From: Candidatus Thiodiazotropha sp. LNASS1
GTDB taxonomy: Bacteria; Pseudomonadota; Gammaproteobacteria; Chromatiales; Chromatiaceae
DNA: 64,000 bases
NCBI RefSeq assembly: GCF_964212655.1
Contig: NZ_OZ156465.1
Span: 1,488,001 to 1,552,000 of the forward strand
Direction: 5' to 3'
The notes beneath the pieces are model-generated. The model was not told where the DNA came from, searched no databases, and was given only the letters and a program-made list of their open reading frames with translations. Shown in pieces: positions 1-7,794 of this stretch; within the stretch, counting starts at the first letter, position 1; each line of letters opens with the position of its first letter. Position numbers and translations under genes: made by a program.

Positions 1-270
1 AGCGCCGATGAAATCGATGATCTGGTGAGAATCCAGGTGCAGGACCAGGGCGAAGGCATCGAGGAGCAGGATTTAGGTTATATATTCGAACCGTTTTTCA
101 CCACAAAGGCTCCAGGCGACGGCACCGGGCTCGGACTCGCCATCGCCTATAAAATTGTTTCGGACCACAAGGGCGCCATCAGCATCGACTCTGAAAAAGA
201 CAAGGGCACCCGGGTTATTATCGATCTTCCAAAGGCAGGCCTGAACGCCATCATCGCAGAGACATCATGA
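1..270 (+). CDS. Sensor histidine kinase, C-terminal fragment
   Basis: The reading frame is open from the first base, so the gene starts upstream of the window. What remains is the C-terminal half of a HATPase_c domain: the F-box-like EPFFTTK followed by the G2 box GTGLGLAIAYKIV, and an end at a beta strand typical of the kinase C-terminus. It should phosphorylate the response regulator that follows: the stop and the next start overlap as ATGA (267-270), so the two are translationally coupled. Input domain and H-box lie outside the window, so the signal cannot be inferred. Confidence 0.9.
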   Translation, partial: SADEIDDLVRIQVQDQGEGIEEQDLGYIFEPFFTTKAPGDGTGLGLAIAYKIVSDHKGAISIDSEKDKGTRVIIDLPKAGLNAIIAETS

Positions 271-1604
271 ATCAGATACTCATCATCGAAGACGAGGAGG
301 TCATCCGCCGAGCAGTCAAGCGTCTGCTCGAGCGCAACGGCTATCAAATCACGGAAGCGGGTTCGGTAGAAGAGGCGCAATCCAGCCCCCTCGCCTCCTT
401 CGACCTGATCATCAGTGATGTCAGGTTGCCCGGCGCGCCCGGGACCCAAATCATCGAGGCCGCGGCACCGGTACCGGTTCTGATCATGACCAGCTATGCC
501 AGTATCCGTTCTGCGGTGGATGCGATGAAACTGGGGGCCATCGATTATATCGCCAAACCCTTCGACCACGATGAGTTATTGATTGTGGTGGAGCGAATCA
601 TCAAACAAGATCGCCAGCTCCGTCAGCAGGAGTTTCTTAAATCGGAGGTGGATAAAAGCTATCCGGTACGGGGCATGGTCGGCGACTGCCCGGCAATGAT
701 CGATGTCTTTAAACGTATCGATAAGGTTGCACCCACTGATGCCACGGTATTGATTCTCGGGGAGTCGGGCACGGGAAAGGAACTGGTCGCACGTGCACTG
801 CATGAAAAGAGCCAGCGCAGCCAATCACCCTTTATCGTTTTCAACTGTGCCGCTGTACCGGAGAACCAGGTGGAGATCGAGTTGTTCGGCCACCAGAATG
901 AAGGCGAGACCCGGCGTGGCGGACTGCTTGCGAAGGCTCATGGCGGTACCCTGTTTATGGATGAGGTCGGCGAACTCTCCATGGCTGCGCAGGCTCGGCT
1001 GCTACGTGTATTGCAGGGTGATGACTATAGCGCTCAGCAGGAGACGTCGAACAGTGGCCCCAATATCCGGATTATTGCCGCCACCCACAGGGATATTCGT
1101 AAATTGGTCCAACAGCAGACTTTCAGAAGCGACCTCTATTTCCGCCTGCGTGTGGTTGAAATGACCCTGCCTCCGCTTCGGGAGCGGGGCAGCGATATCA
1201 AATCGCTGGCGAAATTTCTCCTGACCAAATACTGTCGCCAGCTCAACCGTCCATCATTGAGCCTCAGCAGGAGCGCCCTCGAAGCCATCAGGCGCTACCA
1301 TTGGCCCGGCAATATCAGAGAACTGGCAAATACAATCGAGCGTGCGGTTATCCTCTGCGAGGGTGACCATATCACACCGCAGTTGCTGGCCATCGACCAC
1401 CATATCACCACCAAACGCATGGACAGTAACAATCCCGCCGATAATCTATCCCTTGAAGAGTATTTTCGCCATTTTGTACTCGACAACCAGGATCATATGA
1501 CCGAAACGGAGCTTGCCAAACAGCTGGGAATCAGCCGCAAAGCGCTATGGGAACGTCGACAGCGTTTCGGCATTCCCAGGGAGAAGAAGGGCAAGAAAAC
1601 TTGA
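267..1604 (+). CDS. NtrC-type response regulator lacking the GAFTGA loop
   Basis: This 445-residue protein has a receiver domain (about 1-120, acidic residues E8-D9, phospho-acceptor D51 in IISDVRLPG), a AAA+ sigma-54 interaction domain (Walker A GESGTGK at 165-171, Walker B-like GGTLFMDEVGEL near 226) and a C-terminal Fis-type helix-turn-helix (ELAKQLGISRKALWERR). The stretch after ELFGH (205-209), where the family has KGAFTGA, reads QNEGETRRGG and is shorter than usual. GAFTGA is the loop that contacts sigma-54, so the protein may not open sigma-54 promoters; it may act like TyrR/HupR-type members or through sigma-70. It pairs with the upstream kinase. Target genes are unknown. Confidence 0.9.
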   Translation: MNQILIIEDEEVIRRAVKRLLERNGYQITEAGSVEEAQSSPLASFDLIISDVRLPGAPGTQIIEAAAPVPVLIMTSYASIRSAVDAMKLGAIDYIAKPFDHDELLIVVERIIKQDRQLRQQEFLKSEVDKSYPVRGMVGDCPAMIDVFKRIDKVAPTDATVLILGESGTGKELVARALHEKSQRSQSPFIVFNCAAVPENQVEIELFGHQNEGETRRGGLLAKAHGGTLFMDEVGELSMAAQARLLRVLQGDDYSAQQETSNSGPNIRIIAATHRDIRKLVQQQTFRSDLYFRLRVVEMTLPPLRERGSDIKSLAKFLLTKYCRQLNRPSLSLSRSALEAIRRYHWPGNIRELANTIERAVILCEGDHITPQLLAIDHHITTKRMDSNNPADNLSLEEYFRHFVLDNQDHMTETELAKQLGISRKALWERRQRFGIPREKKGKKT

Positions 1605-1618
1605 GGGATTTTAGCAAG

Positions 1619-1781
1619 CTGCAAATTTACGCAAATCACCGCTAACCTTCGCAAGTGGTATGTCAGGGCTGTGTCTATGGGAGACATCCTGCTGAGTTAT
1701 GAACGCTTAGCGTAGGGGAGTTACGATTTCATTCTACAGATAAATTGCGATTATTTGCGGTGTTTGGCGTTCATTTGCGGC
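1619..1781. repeat. Imperfect long inverted repeat (CGCAAAT-rich)
   Basis: Arms at 1619-1654 and 1745-1781 are about 36 bases long and match as reverse complements at roughly three quarters of positions; both carry CGCAAAT and CACCGC blocks. It lies between the regulator gene and the IS110 element. No reading frame is present. It may be a non-autonomous element or an intergenic palindromic repeat; function unknown. Confidence 0.5.
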
Positions 1782-1797
1782 TAAACCAAGTGCCGTA

Positions 1798-1817
1798 GGG
1801 TGCGGCAAGCCGCACCC
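1798..1817. repeat. Short REP-like hairpin
   Basis: GGGTGCGG / CCGCACCC forms a perfect 8-bp stem around a 4-base loop (CAAG). It is not followed by a T run, so it is not an obvious terminator. It sits just left of the structured leader of the IS110 element and may mark the insertion flank. Confidence 0.55.
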
Positions 1818-1824
1818 TTGTATC

Positions 1825-1990
1825 TCTTCTGATGAATTGTTTAGCTAGCAATTCATCACACGGTGATAAGACCTGCACCGCACCCTGAGACCACGAGTCT
1901 GTTTTGTAGATACAGGCTATCACCGATTCTCTATAAACTGAATGGTATCGGAGTCCCTCCGGCATTACGGAGAGAGGCTGCATGAACAAG
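1825..1990 (+). ncRNA. Candidate IS110 bridge RNA (structured leader)
   Basis: The stretch before the transposase folds into three successive stem-loops: a perfect 10-bp hairpin TGATGAATTG/CAATTCATCA (1830-1839 with 1849-1858); a large internal-loop structure closed by CGGTGATA/TATCACCG (1861-1868 with 1918-1925) with inner AGAC/GTCT pairing; and a third hairpin CTCCG/CGGAG (1957-1961 with 1968-1972) closed further out by TCTC/GAGA. A 5' stem followed by two internal loops of about 170 nucleotides upstream of the recombinase is the layout known for IS110-group bridge RNAs (target-binding and donor-binding loops). The assignment is inference from position and fold; guide sequences were not verified. 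Confidence 0.45.
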
Positions 1991-2003
1991 GTGAGTGAAG
2001 AGA

Positions 2004-2990
2004 ATGAAAGCGATAATTGGCATTGATGTGAGTAAAAATAAGCTGGATTGTCTGTGGTTACGCAGTATCGAACCACGCAAGGTCAAGTCGAAGGTCTTTC
2101 CTAATACACCAGCCGGCCATGACCACCTACTCGATTGGTCACAAAAACAGACTGGTCAGCCACTGAGTGGGTTACGCTTTGTCATGGAGGCGACTGGCAT
2201 CTACCACGAGCGTCTAGCCTACGGTCTGCATGAGCAAGGTGGTGAAGTCGCGGTGCTTAACCCGGCCCAGGTGAGAGATTACGCCAAGGGTATCGCGGTG
2301 CACACCAAGACCGACAGAAAGGACTCGCTGGTGTTAGCCTTGTATGGCGCCAAAGAACCCCTGCATCTGTGGAGACCGGAACCGGCAGAGATACGTAAAC
2401 TCAAAGAGTTACTGTCACGGCTGGAGGCATTGCAAGGCGATATCCAGCGTGAACGCAACCGCCTGGAGAAGGCCTTGTCAGGGATCAGTCATCTAGAGGT
2501 TGGGCACTCCATCTCGACCGTGCTCAAAGGCCTGGAGCAAGAACAAAAGCGTCTGGAAGCGATGATCGATGAGCATATCGACACCCACCCCCAGCTGAAA
2601 AACGACCAGCAGCTGCTAGAAAGTATCCCAGGCATTGGCCGGACCCTCAGTCGAATCATGATGAGTGTCTACTGTGCCCGGGATTTTGAGCATGCTAGTC
2701 AAATGGCCGCCTATCTGGGAGTGGTGCCCATCGAGCATCAATCCGGATCCAGCATCAACAAGCGACCACGACTGTCGAAAGCAGGCAGCGCGAGGATCAG
2801 GGCCAAACTCTACATGCCTGCTATCGTGGCCAGTCTACACAACCCGACGGCCAAGGCCTTATACGAGCGGTTGCTCGCGAGAGGAAAATGCAAAATGTCC
2901 GCATTAGGAGCCGTTATGCGCAAATTAGTACATCTGTGCTTTGGGGTACTCAAGCACCAGCAAGTTTACTCCCCACAAGCCGCTTTATAG
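2004..2990 (+). CDS. IS110-family transposase (DEDD recombinase)
   Basis: About 328 residues. The N-terminus IIGIDVSKNKLDC is the signature of the IS110 RuvC-like DEDD domain, with a further acidic motif in VMEATGIYHERLA; the C-terminal half carries the Transposase_20 region (SIPGIGRTLSRI, AAYLGVVPIEHQSGSS, RPRLSKAGSARIRAKLYMPA) with the serine-containing motif required for strand exchange. Length is normal for the family and the frame is intact, so the element could be active. I place the start at the ATG at 2004 because the family begins right at the MKAIIGID motif; a GTG at 1995 is in frame. The preceding structured region may be its guide RNA. Confidence 0.93.
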   Translation: MKAIIGIDVSKNKLDCLWLRSIEPRKVKSKVFPNTPAGHDHLLDWSQKQTGQPLSGLRFVMEATGIYHERLAYGLHEQGGEVAVLNPAQVRDYAKGIAVHTKTDRKDSLVLALYGAKEPLHLWRPEPAEIRKLKELLSRLEALQGDIQRERNRLEKALSGISHLEVGHSISTVLKGLEQEQKRLEAMIDEHIDTHPQLKNDQQLLESIPGIGRTLSRIMMSVYCARDFEHASQMAAYLGVVPIEHQSGSSINKRPRLSKAGSARIRAKLYMPAIVASLHNPTAKALYERLLARGKCKMSALGAVMRKLVHLCFGVLKHQQVYSPQAAL

Positions 2991-3004
2991 CTACTTGTGG
3001 GAGT
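2968..3004. repeat. Inverted repeat over the transposase stop
   Basis: ACTCCCCACAAG (2968-2979) faces CTTGTGGGAGT (2994-3004), complementary except for one bulged C, with the TAG stop of the transposase in the loop. Without a T run it is not a clear rho-independent terminator. It may protect the transposase mRNA end or belong to the element's right end. Confidence 0.5.
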
Positions 3005-3053
3005 AAGGGAGAGATGGTATCTACGGTTGGAAGATGCGATCGCGAGTTAAGGA

Positions 3054-4460
3054 TCAATGCTGTGACTTTATCAGCTTTATCCAGTTCGATGTCTGCAGCA
3101 GATGCCTTTGCTTTGACAGTGGATGGAATCCGTGACTGGTCTGGGCATGACGAAGCAACTCGTCACTGTTTTCACCGTGTTTCGGAAAGACTGACGATCC
3201 GATGGTCAGATCGAGTGTGATATTTCTGCCATTGACCTCAATTGGATTGGAGAGTCCGATACGCAACTTTTCCGAGATATGAATGACCGATTTTTCATCC
3301 TGGATATGGGGTAATAAGAGAGCGAATTCACTACCGTCAATGCGCGAAAGAATATCGCCCTTGCGGACTTGGCGCTTAAGTCTGGCTGTAATGGTCTTTA
3401 AACATTCATCACCAGCAGTGTGGCCGTAGCGCTCATTGACCTGTTTTAAGTCCACCAACACGACATGTAAAAGACACAGCGGCGTATTATCCTGTTTGGC
3501 CTGTGTCAGCGCAAAGCTGAGATAATCCTCGAAGAGCACCCGGCTGGGGAGTCCGGTCAGTTCATCATGGAACTCCTGATATTTGTTGAGTTCTTCGATC
3601 TTGTTGTATTGGGTGATATCACGCCCAACGCCATAGGTGCCAAAAAAGACACGTTTTTTACCCTGTTGCGTGTAGAGCCTTCTGGACTGCAGGGCCACCA
3701 GAAGGGTTTTCGGCTTCCTGCCCGGATTCTCACCATCGGGCTCTTTACAACGCAGTCTGAGCTCGACCTCCGGAAATCTGTCCGGTGCAGTACGCCGCTC
3801 TTCAAAGACATGGTGCATTCGATCGATCTGGTCGCCCTCAACCAATGAACTCCAATGCCTGCCTAAAATCTCCTGTTTTGAATATCCGGTCACTTTGGTG
3901 AAGACCGTATTCACCATGCGAAAGTTACCCTTGGTATCGAGTAGAAACTGCAGATTGGGAGCGACATCGAACATCATGCGGTGTAGATTGCTCTTGATCT
4001 CGATCTTACGTTTGACCCCCTGTCTCTGCTCCTCCTTGACCTTCTTTCTCAGACTCTCGTCTATCGCCTTGAGCAGATCGACCGGAGTCACCGGCTTGCG
4101 GATAAAGTTATCCGCCCCCTTTTTCAGCGATTTAATCGCATCATCCATGGAGGGATCACCGGATATGGTGATAATACGTGTCTTCAACCCACGCTTGTGA
4201 ATGAAATCCATGACCTTATAGCCGTCCGCCACCGGCATGTGAAGGTCCAGCAACACCACATCGAAAGGCTTGGAAATCAAAAGACCTGCGGCCTTTGCCC
4301 CATCCTCGGCGGTGTGTACATCATACCCCCAACTGGCCACCATCATAGCCAGGCTATCCGCATGACGAGATTCATCATCTACAATCAGCAAGCGCCCCTT
4401 AAGTGATGATTTCGCTTTCTTCGGATCTTCTTTGTTTTGCATGAGTGTTGCTTCCATCAA
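3054..4460 (-). CDS. REC-PAS-GGDEF protein with degenerate signature and altered C-terminus
   Basis: Order of domains in 468 residues: receiver (about 24-140, acidic DDE at 28-30, phospho-acceptor D72 in LLDLHMPVADG), PAS (about 165-285, FLLDTKGNFRMVN), GGDEF (about 295-440, starting HDELTGLPSRVLFEDYL). The active-site motif reads RIDGSEF instead of RxGGDEF, so cyclase activity is doubtful. The usual C-terminal helix after the DELLRHA motif, normally AMYxAKxxGRNxY, is replaced by an unrelated tail of about 30 residues that ends close to the IS110 element. It is probably a decayed or non-catalytic signalling protein. A second ATG (MQNKEDP) is 18 bases inside and equally possible as start. Confidence 0.85.
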   Translation of the reverse strand: MMEATLMQNKEDPKKAKSSLKGRLLIVDDESRHADSLAMMVASWGYDVHTAEDGAKAAGLLISKPFDVVLLDLHMPVADGYKVMDFIHKRGLKTRIITISGDPSMDDAIKSLKKGADNFIRKPVTPVDLLKAIDESLRKKVKEEQRQGVKRKIEIKSNLHRMMFDVAPNLQFLLDTKGNFRMVNTVFTKVTGYSKQEILGRHWSSLVEGDQIDRMHHVFEERRTAPDRFPEVELRLRCKEPDGENPGRKPKTLLVALQSRRLYTQQGKKRVFFGTYGVGRDITQYNKIEELNKYQEFHDELTGLPSRVLFEDYLSFALTQAKQDNTPLCLLHVVLVDLKQVNERYGHTAGDECLKTITARLKRQVRKGDILSRIDGSEFALLLPHIQDEKSVIHISEKLRIGLSNPIEVNGRNITLDLTIGSSVFPKHGENSDELLRHAQTSHGFHPLSKQRHLLQTSNWIKLIKSQH

Positions 4461-4557
4461 ACTACAGCTATAACTTCACACTTCTGACTATACCATGAAC
4501 CATCGTATCCAATTAGGAAATGGAGTCATCAATGAGGGTCAAATAAGAAATACAATC

Positions 4558-5016
4558 TTAAGAAGAGTTCATAATCCTATGTTTTGCAGCGATAAAATCA
4601 CTGTGAGATACGTGGATCAAATCGGCCAGCCTACGAATGACATGCTCTTCATAATGGTGTAGTGCCTGATCGGCGAAGGCTACCCGCCAGAATGCCTCCA
4701 CCACTTTTACCTTCTGTTCTGCCGAATAGTGTTCATTGATCAGGCGTGTAAACTGAAAATAGTCGGTGGACTCCTGATGCTCCTGCCTGGCAAGCGCTAT
4801 CAGCTGCTCTGCCGATACCCTGTTCAAGGCAAACTGTTTCTGTATCGCATTCAGAATGGCATGCCGCTCTTCAGGCGCATTTTCATAATCCGCCTCGGCA
4901 ATTTCGATCAACAATACCACAACCGCCAACCTTGTCGAATGCTCCAACTGCTCTCTCTCTTCTTCAACACCTGGTATGAGATAGCTATCGAAAAAATCTT
5001 TGATTGCTTTGATCAT
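4558..5016 (-). CDS. TerB-family tellurite-resistance-like protein
   Basis: 152 residues, all-helical in appearance, with the TerB features: acidic helix AVVVLLIEIAEAD, a central FTRLINEHYSAEQKVKVVEAFWRVAFADQ segment and the following HHYEEHVIRRLADLIHVSHSDFIAAKHRI block. The acidic residues E/D in IEIAEAD and in AFADQALHHYEEH correspond to the metal-binding positions of TerB/DjlA-N domains. The family is widespread; most small members have no proven link to tellurite. It stands alone, transcribed away from the acetate cluster. The Shine-Dalgarno before the ATG is weak. Confidence 0.8.
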   Translation of the reverse strand: MIKAIKDFFDSYLIPGVEEEREQLEHSTRLAVVVLLIEIAEADYENAPEERHAILNAIQKQFALNRVSAEQLIALARQEHQESTDYFQFTRLINEHYSAEQKVKVVEAFWRVAFADQALHHYEEHVIRRLADLIHVSHSDFIAAKHRIMNSS

Positions 5017-5571
5017 CTGGTTTTTACCAAAAAAGTCCGCACTGCCTGGTCATATAGTCGACAACTTGCTGACCGTCGAGATCCACCATATTGAAAGCAG
5101 GCCGGCATTTCTCGTCAGGCGGGTTACGGATCGGTCTGAAATTATGTTATCACGGGAGAATGAAAGCATCCTCTGATCCAACCCGCTATCGATCTCCGAG
5201 TATGACCGGTGAGATCGGGCAACCGTTTTCCGCTCCTTCCCACAAGCATGGAAAAAAAAAGTTTCTTACCGATGGAAACGCGTAGCGATTCTTTCGGTTA
5301 CATACCCTATACACCGACGTTACCTATCGTAACGAAGATGCTGCCATGCAGCATAAAGACTTGACGCTTAACTTATTGTTTTATTTGACAATATCCAGTT
5401 TATCGCCACAAAATAGTGCATTGTGTGATCGCTATCGGCGCGGTAACACAACATGGTGTTTGTTCACTTCAGGGATAGATCATCTCGCTTCACTCGATAA
5501 CGACAGGAGTCACGGCAAGTGACAGACACGCTTAATGACAGAACTTATTTATATGGCGGAGTGATCATGAC
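5017..5571. other. Divergent intergenic region upstream of the acetate symporter genes
   Basis: 555 bases without a convincing gene. It separates the minus-strand TerB gene from the plus-strand DUF4212 gene and should carry the promoter of the latter. The only sigma-70-like pair I see is TTGACA at 5395-5400 and CAAAAT at 5419-5424 (18-base spacing), leaving a long 5' leader of about 140 bases. No operator or riboswitch is recognised. Confidence 0.5.
5395..5424 (+). promoter_or_regulatory. Possible sigma-70 promoter of the DUF4212/symporter operon
   Basis: A perfect -35 TTGACA with a poor -10 (CAAAAT, 4 of 6) at 18-base spacing. The strong -35 and the position upstream of a plus-strand operon support it; the weak -10 would fit activator dependence. 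Confidence 0.3.
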
Positions 5572-5826
5572 ATGAATAAAACTGCTGAACAGTATTGGAA
5601 AGCCAATATTCGCTTAGTAAGCATCTTACTGACGATTTGGTTTATCTGCTCGTTCCTATTCGGCATCATCTTAGTGGAACCGCTGAATACCATTAAGATC
5701 GGTGGTGTCGGATTGGGATTCTGGTTTGCTCAGAACGGCTCGATCTATACCTTTCTGGTGCTGATCTACGTCTACGCTAAACGCATGAATGCTCTGGATG
5801 TCGAATTTGACGTCCATGAGGACTAA
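5572..5826 (+). CDS. DUF4212 small membrane subunit of a sodium:solute symporter
   Basis: 84 residues with two transmembrane helices (LVSILLTIWFICSFLFGIIL and the one around FLVLIYVYAKRM) and the family's conserved NGSIYTFLVLIYVYAKRMN segment. DUF4212 proteins are encoded immediately upstream of a large SSS-family symporter and probably act as its accessory subunit. Only 16 bases separate it from the next gene, so the two form an operon. The ATG at 5572 follows GGCGGAG. Confidence 0.9.
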   Translation: MNKTAEQYWKANIRLVSILLTIWFICSFLFGIILVEPLNTIKIGGVGLGFWFAQNGSIYTFLVLIYVYAKRMNALDVEFDVHED

Positions 5827-5842
5827 TGGGGGAAACTGACTC

Positions 5843-7627
5843 ATGGATCTGCAAACATTAACTTATATCGTAGTCGGCGCGACCTTCGCCCTCTACATCG
5901 GCATCGCCTTCTGGGCACGCGCGGGAACCACTGGTGAGTTCTATGCGGCTGGCCGGGGTGTACACCCCGTCGCCAACGGTATGGCGACCGCCGCTGACTG
6001 GATGTCCGCCGCTTCCTTTATCTCGATGGCAGGCCTGATCGCCTTTAATGGCTACGGCGCTTCCGTCTTCCTGATGGGTTGGACCGGTGGTTACGTGCTC
6101 CTGGCACTGCTGCTCGCTCCCTATCTGCGTAAGTTCGGCAAGTTCACCGTACCCGAGTTCATCGGTGATCGTTACTACTCGCGTACTGCGCGTATTGTCG
6201 CGGTCATCTGCCTGATCATCGCCTCGATCACTTATGTAATCGGACAGATGAAGGGTATCGGCGTCGCCTTCTCTCGTTTTCTCGAGACCGAATACGACAC
6301 CGGCCTCTACATCGGCATGGGCATAGTCTTCATCTACGCCGTAATGGGCGGCATGAAGGGTATCACCTATACCCAGATCGCCCAGTACTGTGTGTTGATC
6401 TTCGCCTACACCGTACCGGCGATCTTCATCTCCCTGAACATTACCGGCAACCCGATCCCGCAGTTGGGAATCGGCAGCTCCATGGCCGATGGTTCAGGCA
6501 CCTACATGATGGATCGTCTCGATCAGGTGGTGACCGATCTGGGCTTTAACCAGTACACGACTCAGGTCATGGGCAGCAAGCTGAACATGTTTGTCTATAC
6601 CCTCTCCCTGATGATCGGTACTGCGGGTCTGCCCCACGTTATCATCCGATTCTTCACTGTACCCAAGGTTAAGGATGCTCGTTCCTCAGCCGGCTGGGCG
6701 CTGGTCTTCATCGCCATTCTCTACACCACAGCACCTGCTGTCGGTTCCATGGCCCGTTTGAACCTGATGAACACCATCCAGACCGGTGAAGTCGGAAGCG
6801 CCGAAGGCAACATTGAAATCGCCAAGGTGCCTCAATGGATGCTCAACTGGCAGAAGACCGGTCTGTTGCAGTGGGAAGACAAGAACGGCGACGGACGTAT
6901 CCAGTACTACAACGAGAAGAACAAGGAGTTCGCAGCCAAGGCCGAGAGCTACGGTTGGAAGGGTAACGAGATGACCAAGGTCGACCGTGACATCATGGTA
7001 TTGGCCAATCCTGAAATCGCCAATCTGCCCAACTGGGTTGTTGCACTGGTGGTCGCAGGTGGTCTTGCTGCCGCCCTCTCCACCGCTGCCGGTCTGTTGC
7101 TGGCGATCTCCTCCTCTATCTCTCATGACCTCCTGAAGGGCGTCTTCATGCCCGACATTTCAGAGAAGAATGAGTTGTTGGCGGGTCGTATCGCCATGGC
7201 GGGTGCAATCGGCCTGGCCGGTTACTTCGGTCTCCACCCACCGGATTTCGCAGCCGGCACCGTGGCCATCGCCTTCGGTCTGGCGGCAAGCTCCATCTTC
7301 CCTGTACTGATGATGGGTATCTTCTATAAGAAGATGAACCGTGCAGGTGCGATCTGGGGCATGATCTCCGGTATCGGCGTCACCATGCTGTATGTGTTCC
7401 AGCACAAGGGCATCATGTTCATTCCGGGTACCTCGTTCCTCGGTGATCTGGGTCCGAACTGGTTCCTCGGCATTTCGCCAAACGCCTTTGGCGCCATCGG
7501 TGCGATAGTGAATTTCGCGGTCGCCATCGCTGTCTCCAAGGTCACGACTCCGCCGCCGGAACACATCCAGCACCTGGTGGAAGATATCCGTGTACCTAAA
7601 GGCGCAGGTGCTGCCACCGATCACTAA
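5843..7627 (+). CDS. Sodium:solute symporter, probable acetate/monocarboxylate uptake (ActP-like, VC_2705 subfamily)
   Basis: 594 residues with about 13 hydrophobic segments and SSS hallmarks: FYAAGRGVHPVANGMATAADWMSAASF near the N-terminus, GLPHVIIRFFTV in the middle, and LAAALSTAAGLLLAISSSISHD. It should move acetate or a related anion with Na+ across the inner membrane. Neighbouring acs, the CBS/DUF294 protein and the DnaQ-like gene make the acetate assignment likely, but substrate is inference. The loop around 346-358 contains DKNGDGRI, a calmodulin/dockerin-type Ca2+-loop motif, unusual for a transporter. A strong terminator follows the stop. Confidence 0.9.
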   Translation: MDLQTLTYIVVGATFALYIGIAFWARAGTTGEFYAAGRGVHPVANGMATAADWMSAASFISMAGLIAFNGYGASVFLMGWTGGYVLLALLLAPYLRKFGKFTVPEFIGDRYYSRTARIVAVICLIIASITYVIGQMKGIGVAFSRFLETEYDTGLYIGMGIVFIYAVMGGMKGITYTQIAQYCVLIFAYTVPAIFISLNITGNPIPQLGIGSSMADGSGTYMMDRLDQVVTDLGFNQYTTQVMGSKLNMFVYTLSLMIGTAGLPHVIIRFFTVPKVKDARSSAGWALVFIAILYTTAPAVGSMARLNLMNTIQTGEVGSAEGNIEIAKVPQWMLNWQKTGLLQWEDKNGDGRIQYYNEKNKEFAAKAESYGWKGNEMTKVDRDIMVLANPEIANLPNWVVALVVAGGLAAALSTAAGLLLAISSSISHDLLKGVFMPDISEKNELLAGRIAMAGAIGLAGYFGLHPPDFAAGTVAIAFGLAASSIFPVLMMGIFYKKMNRAGAIWGMISGIGVTMLYVFQHKGIMFIPGTSFLGDLGPNWFLGISPNAFGAIGAIVNFAVAIAVSKVTTPPPEHIQHLVEDIRVPKGAGAATDH

Positions 7628-7654
7628 TCAAAAACTCTAAAGCAGTAACTAAGT

Positions 7655-7678
7655 GCCCCGCTTCGGCGGGGCCTTTTT
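7655..7678 (+). terminator. Rho-independent terminator after the symporter
   Basis: GCCCCGC-TTCG-GCGGGGC stem with a stable UUCG tetraloop, followed after one C by five T. It closes the DUF4212-symporter operon and separates it from the CBS/DUF294 gene. Confidence 0.92.
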
Positions 7679-7794
7679 AACTGCAACGTATACACATTGT
7701 GTAGTGACTATCCACCAGCCTGGTACCAGAGGGTTGTTGAATAGTTACAAAATGAACATTTTTCACCATACTACTGGGATTCAATTCCAGCCGT

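Larger units (their letters stand above)
1800..3025 (+). mobile_element. IS110-family insertion sequence (boundaries approximate)
   Basis: The element consists of a transposase gene, about 170-190 bases of structured non-coding leader and a short tail. IS110 elements usually lack terminal inverted repeats, so I cannot fix the ends from the sequence alone. The left end is placed near 1800-1825 after the REP-like hairpin, the right end near 3005-3025. An 8-mer ATGGTATC occurs both in the leader (1942-1949) and just past the transposase (3014-3021), which fits a donor guide matching the right end but may be chance. The downstream diguanylate-cyclase-like gene has an abnormal 3' end close to this element. 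Confidence 0.6.
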
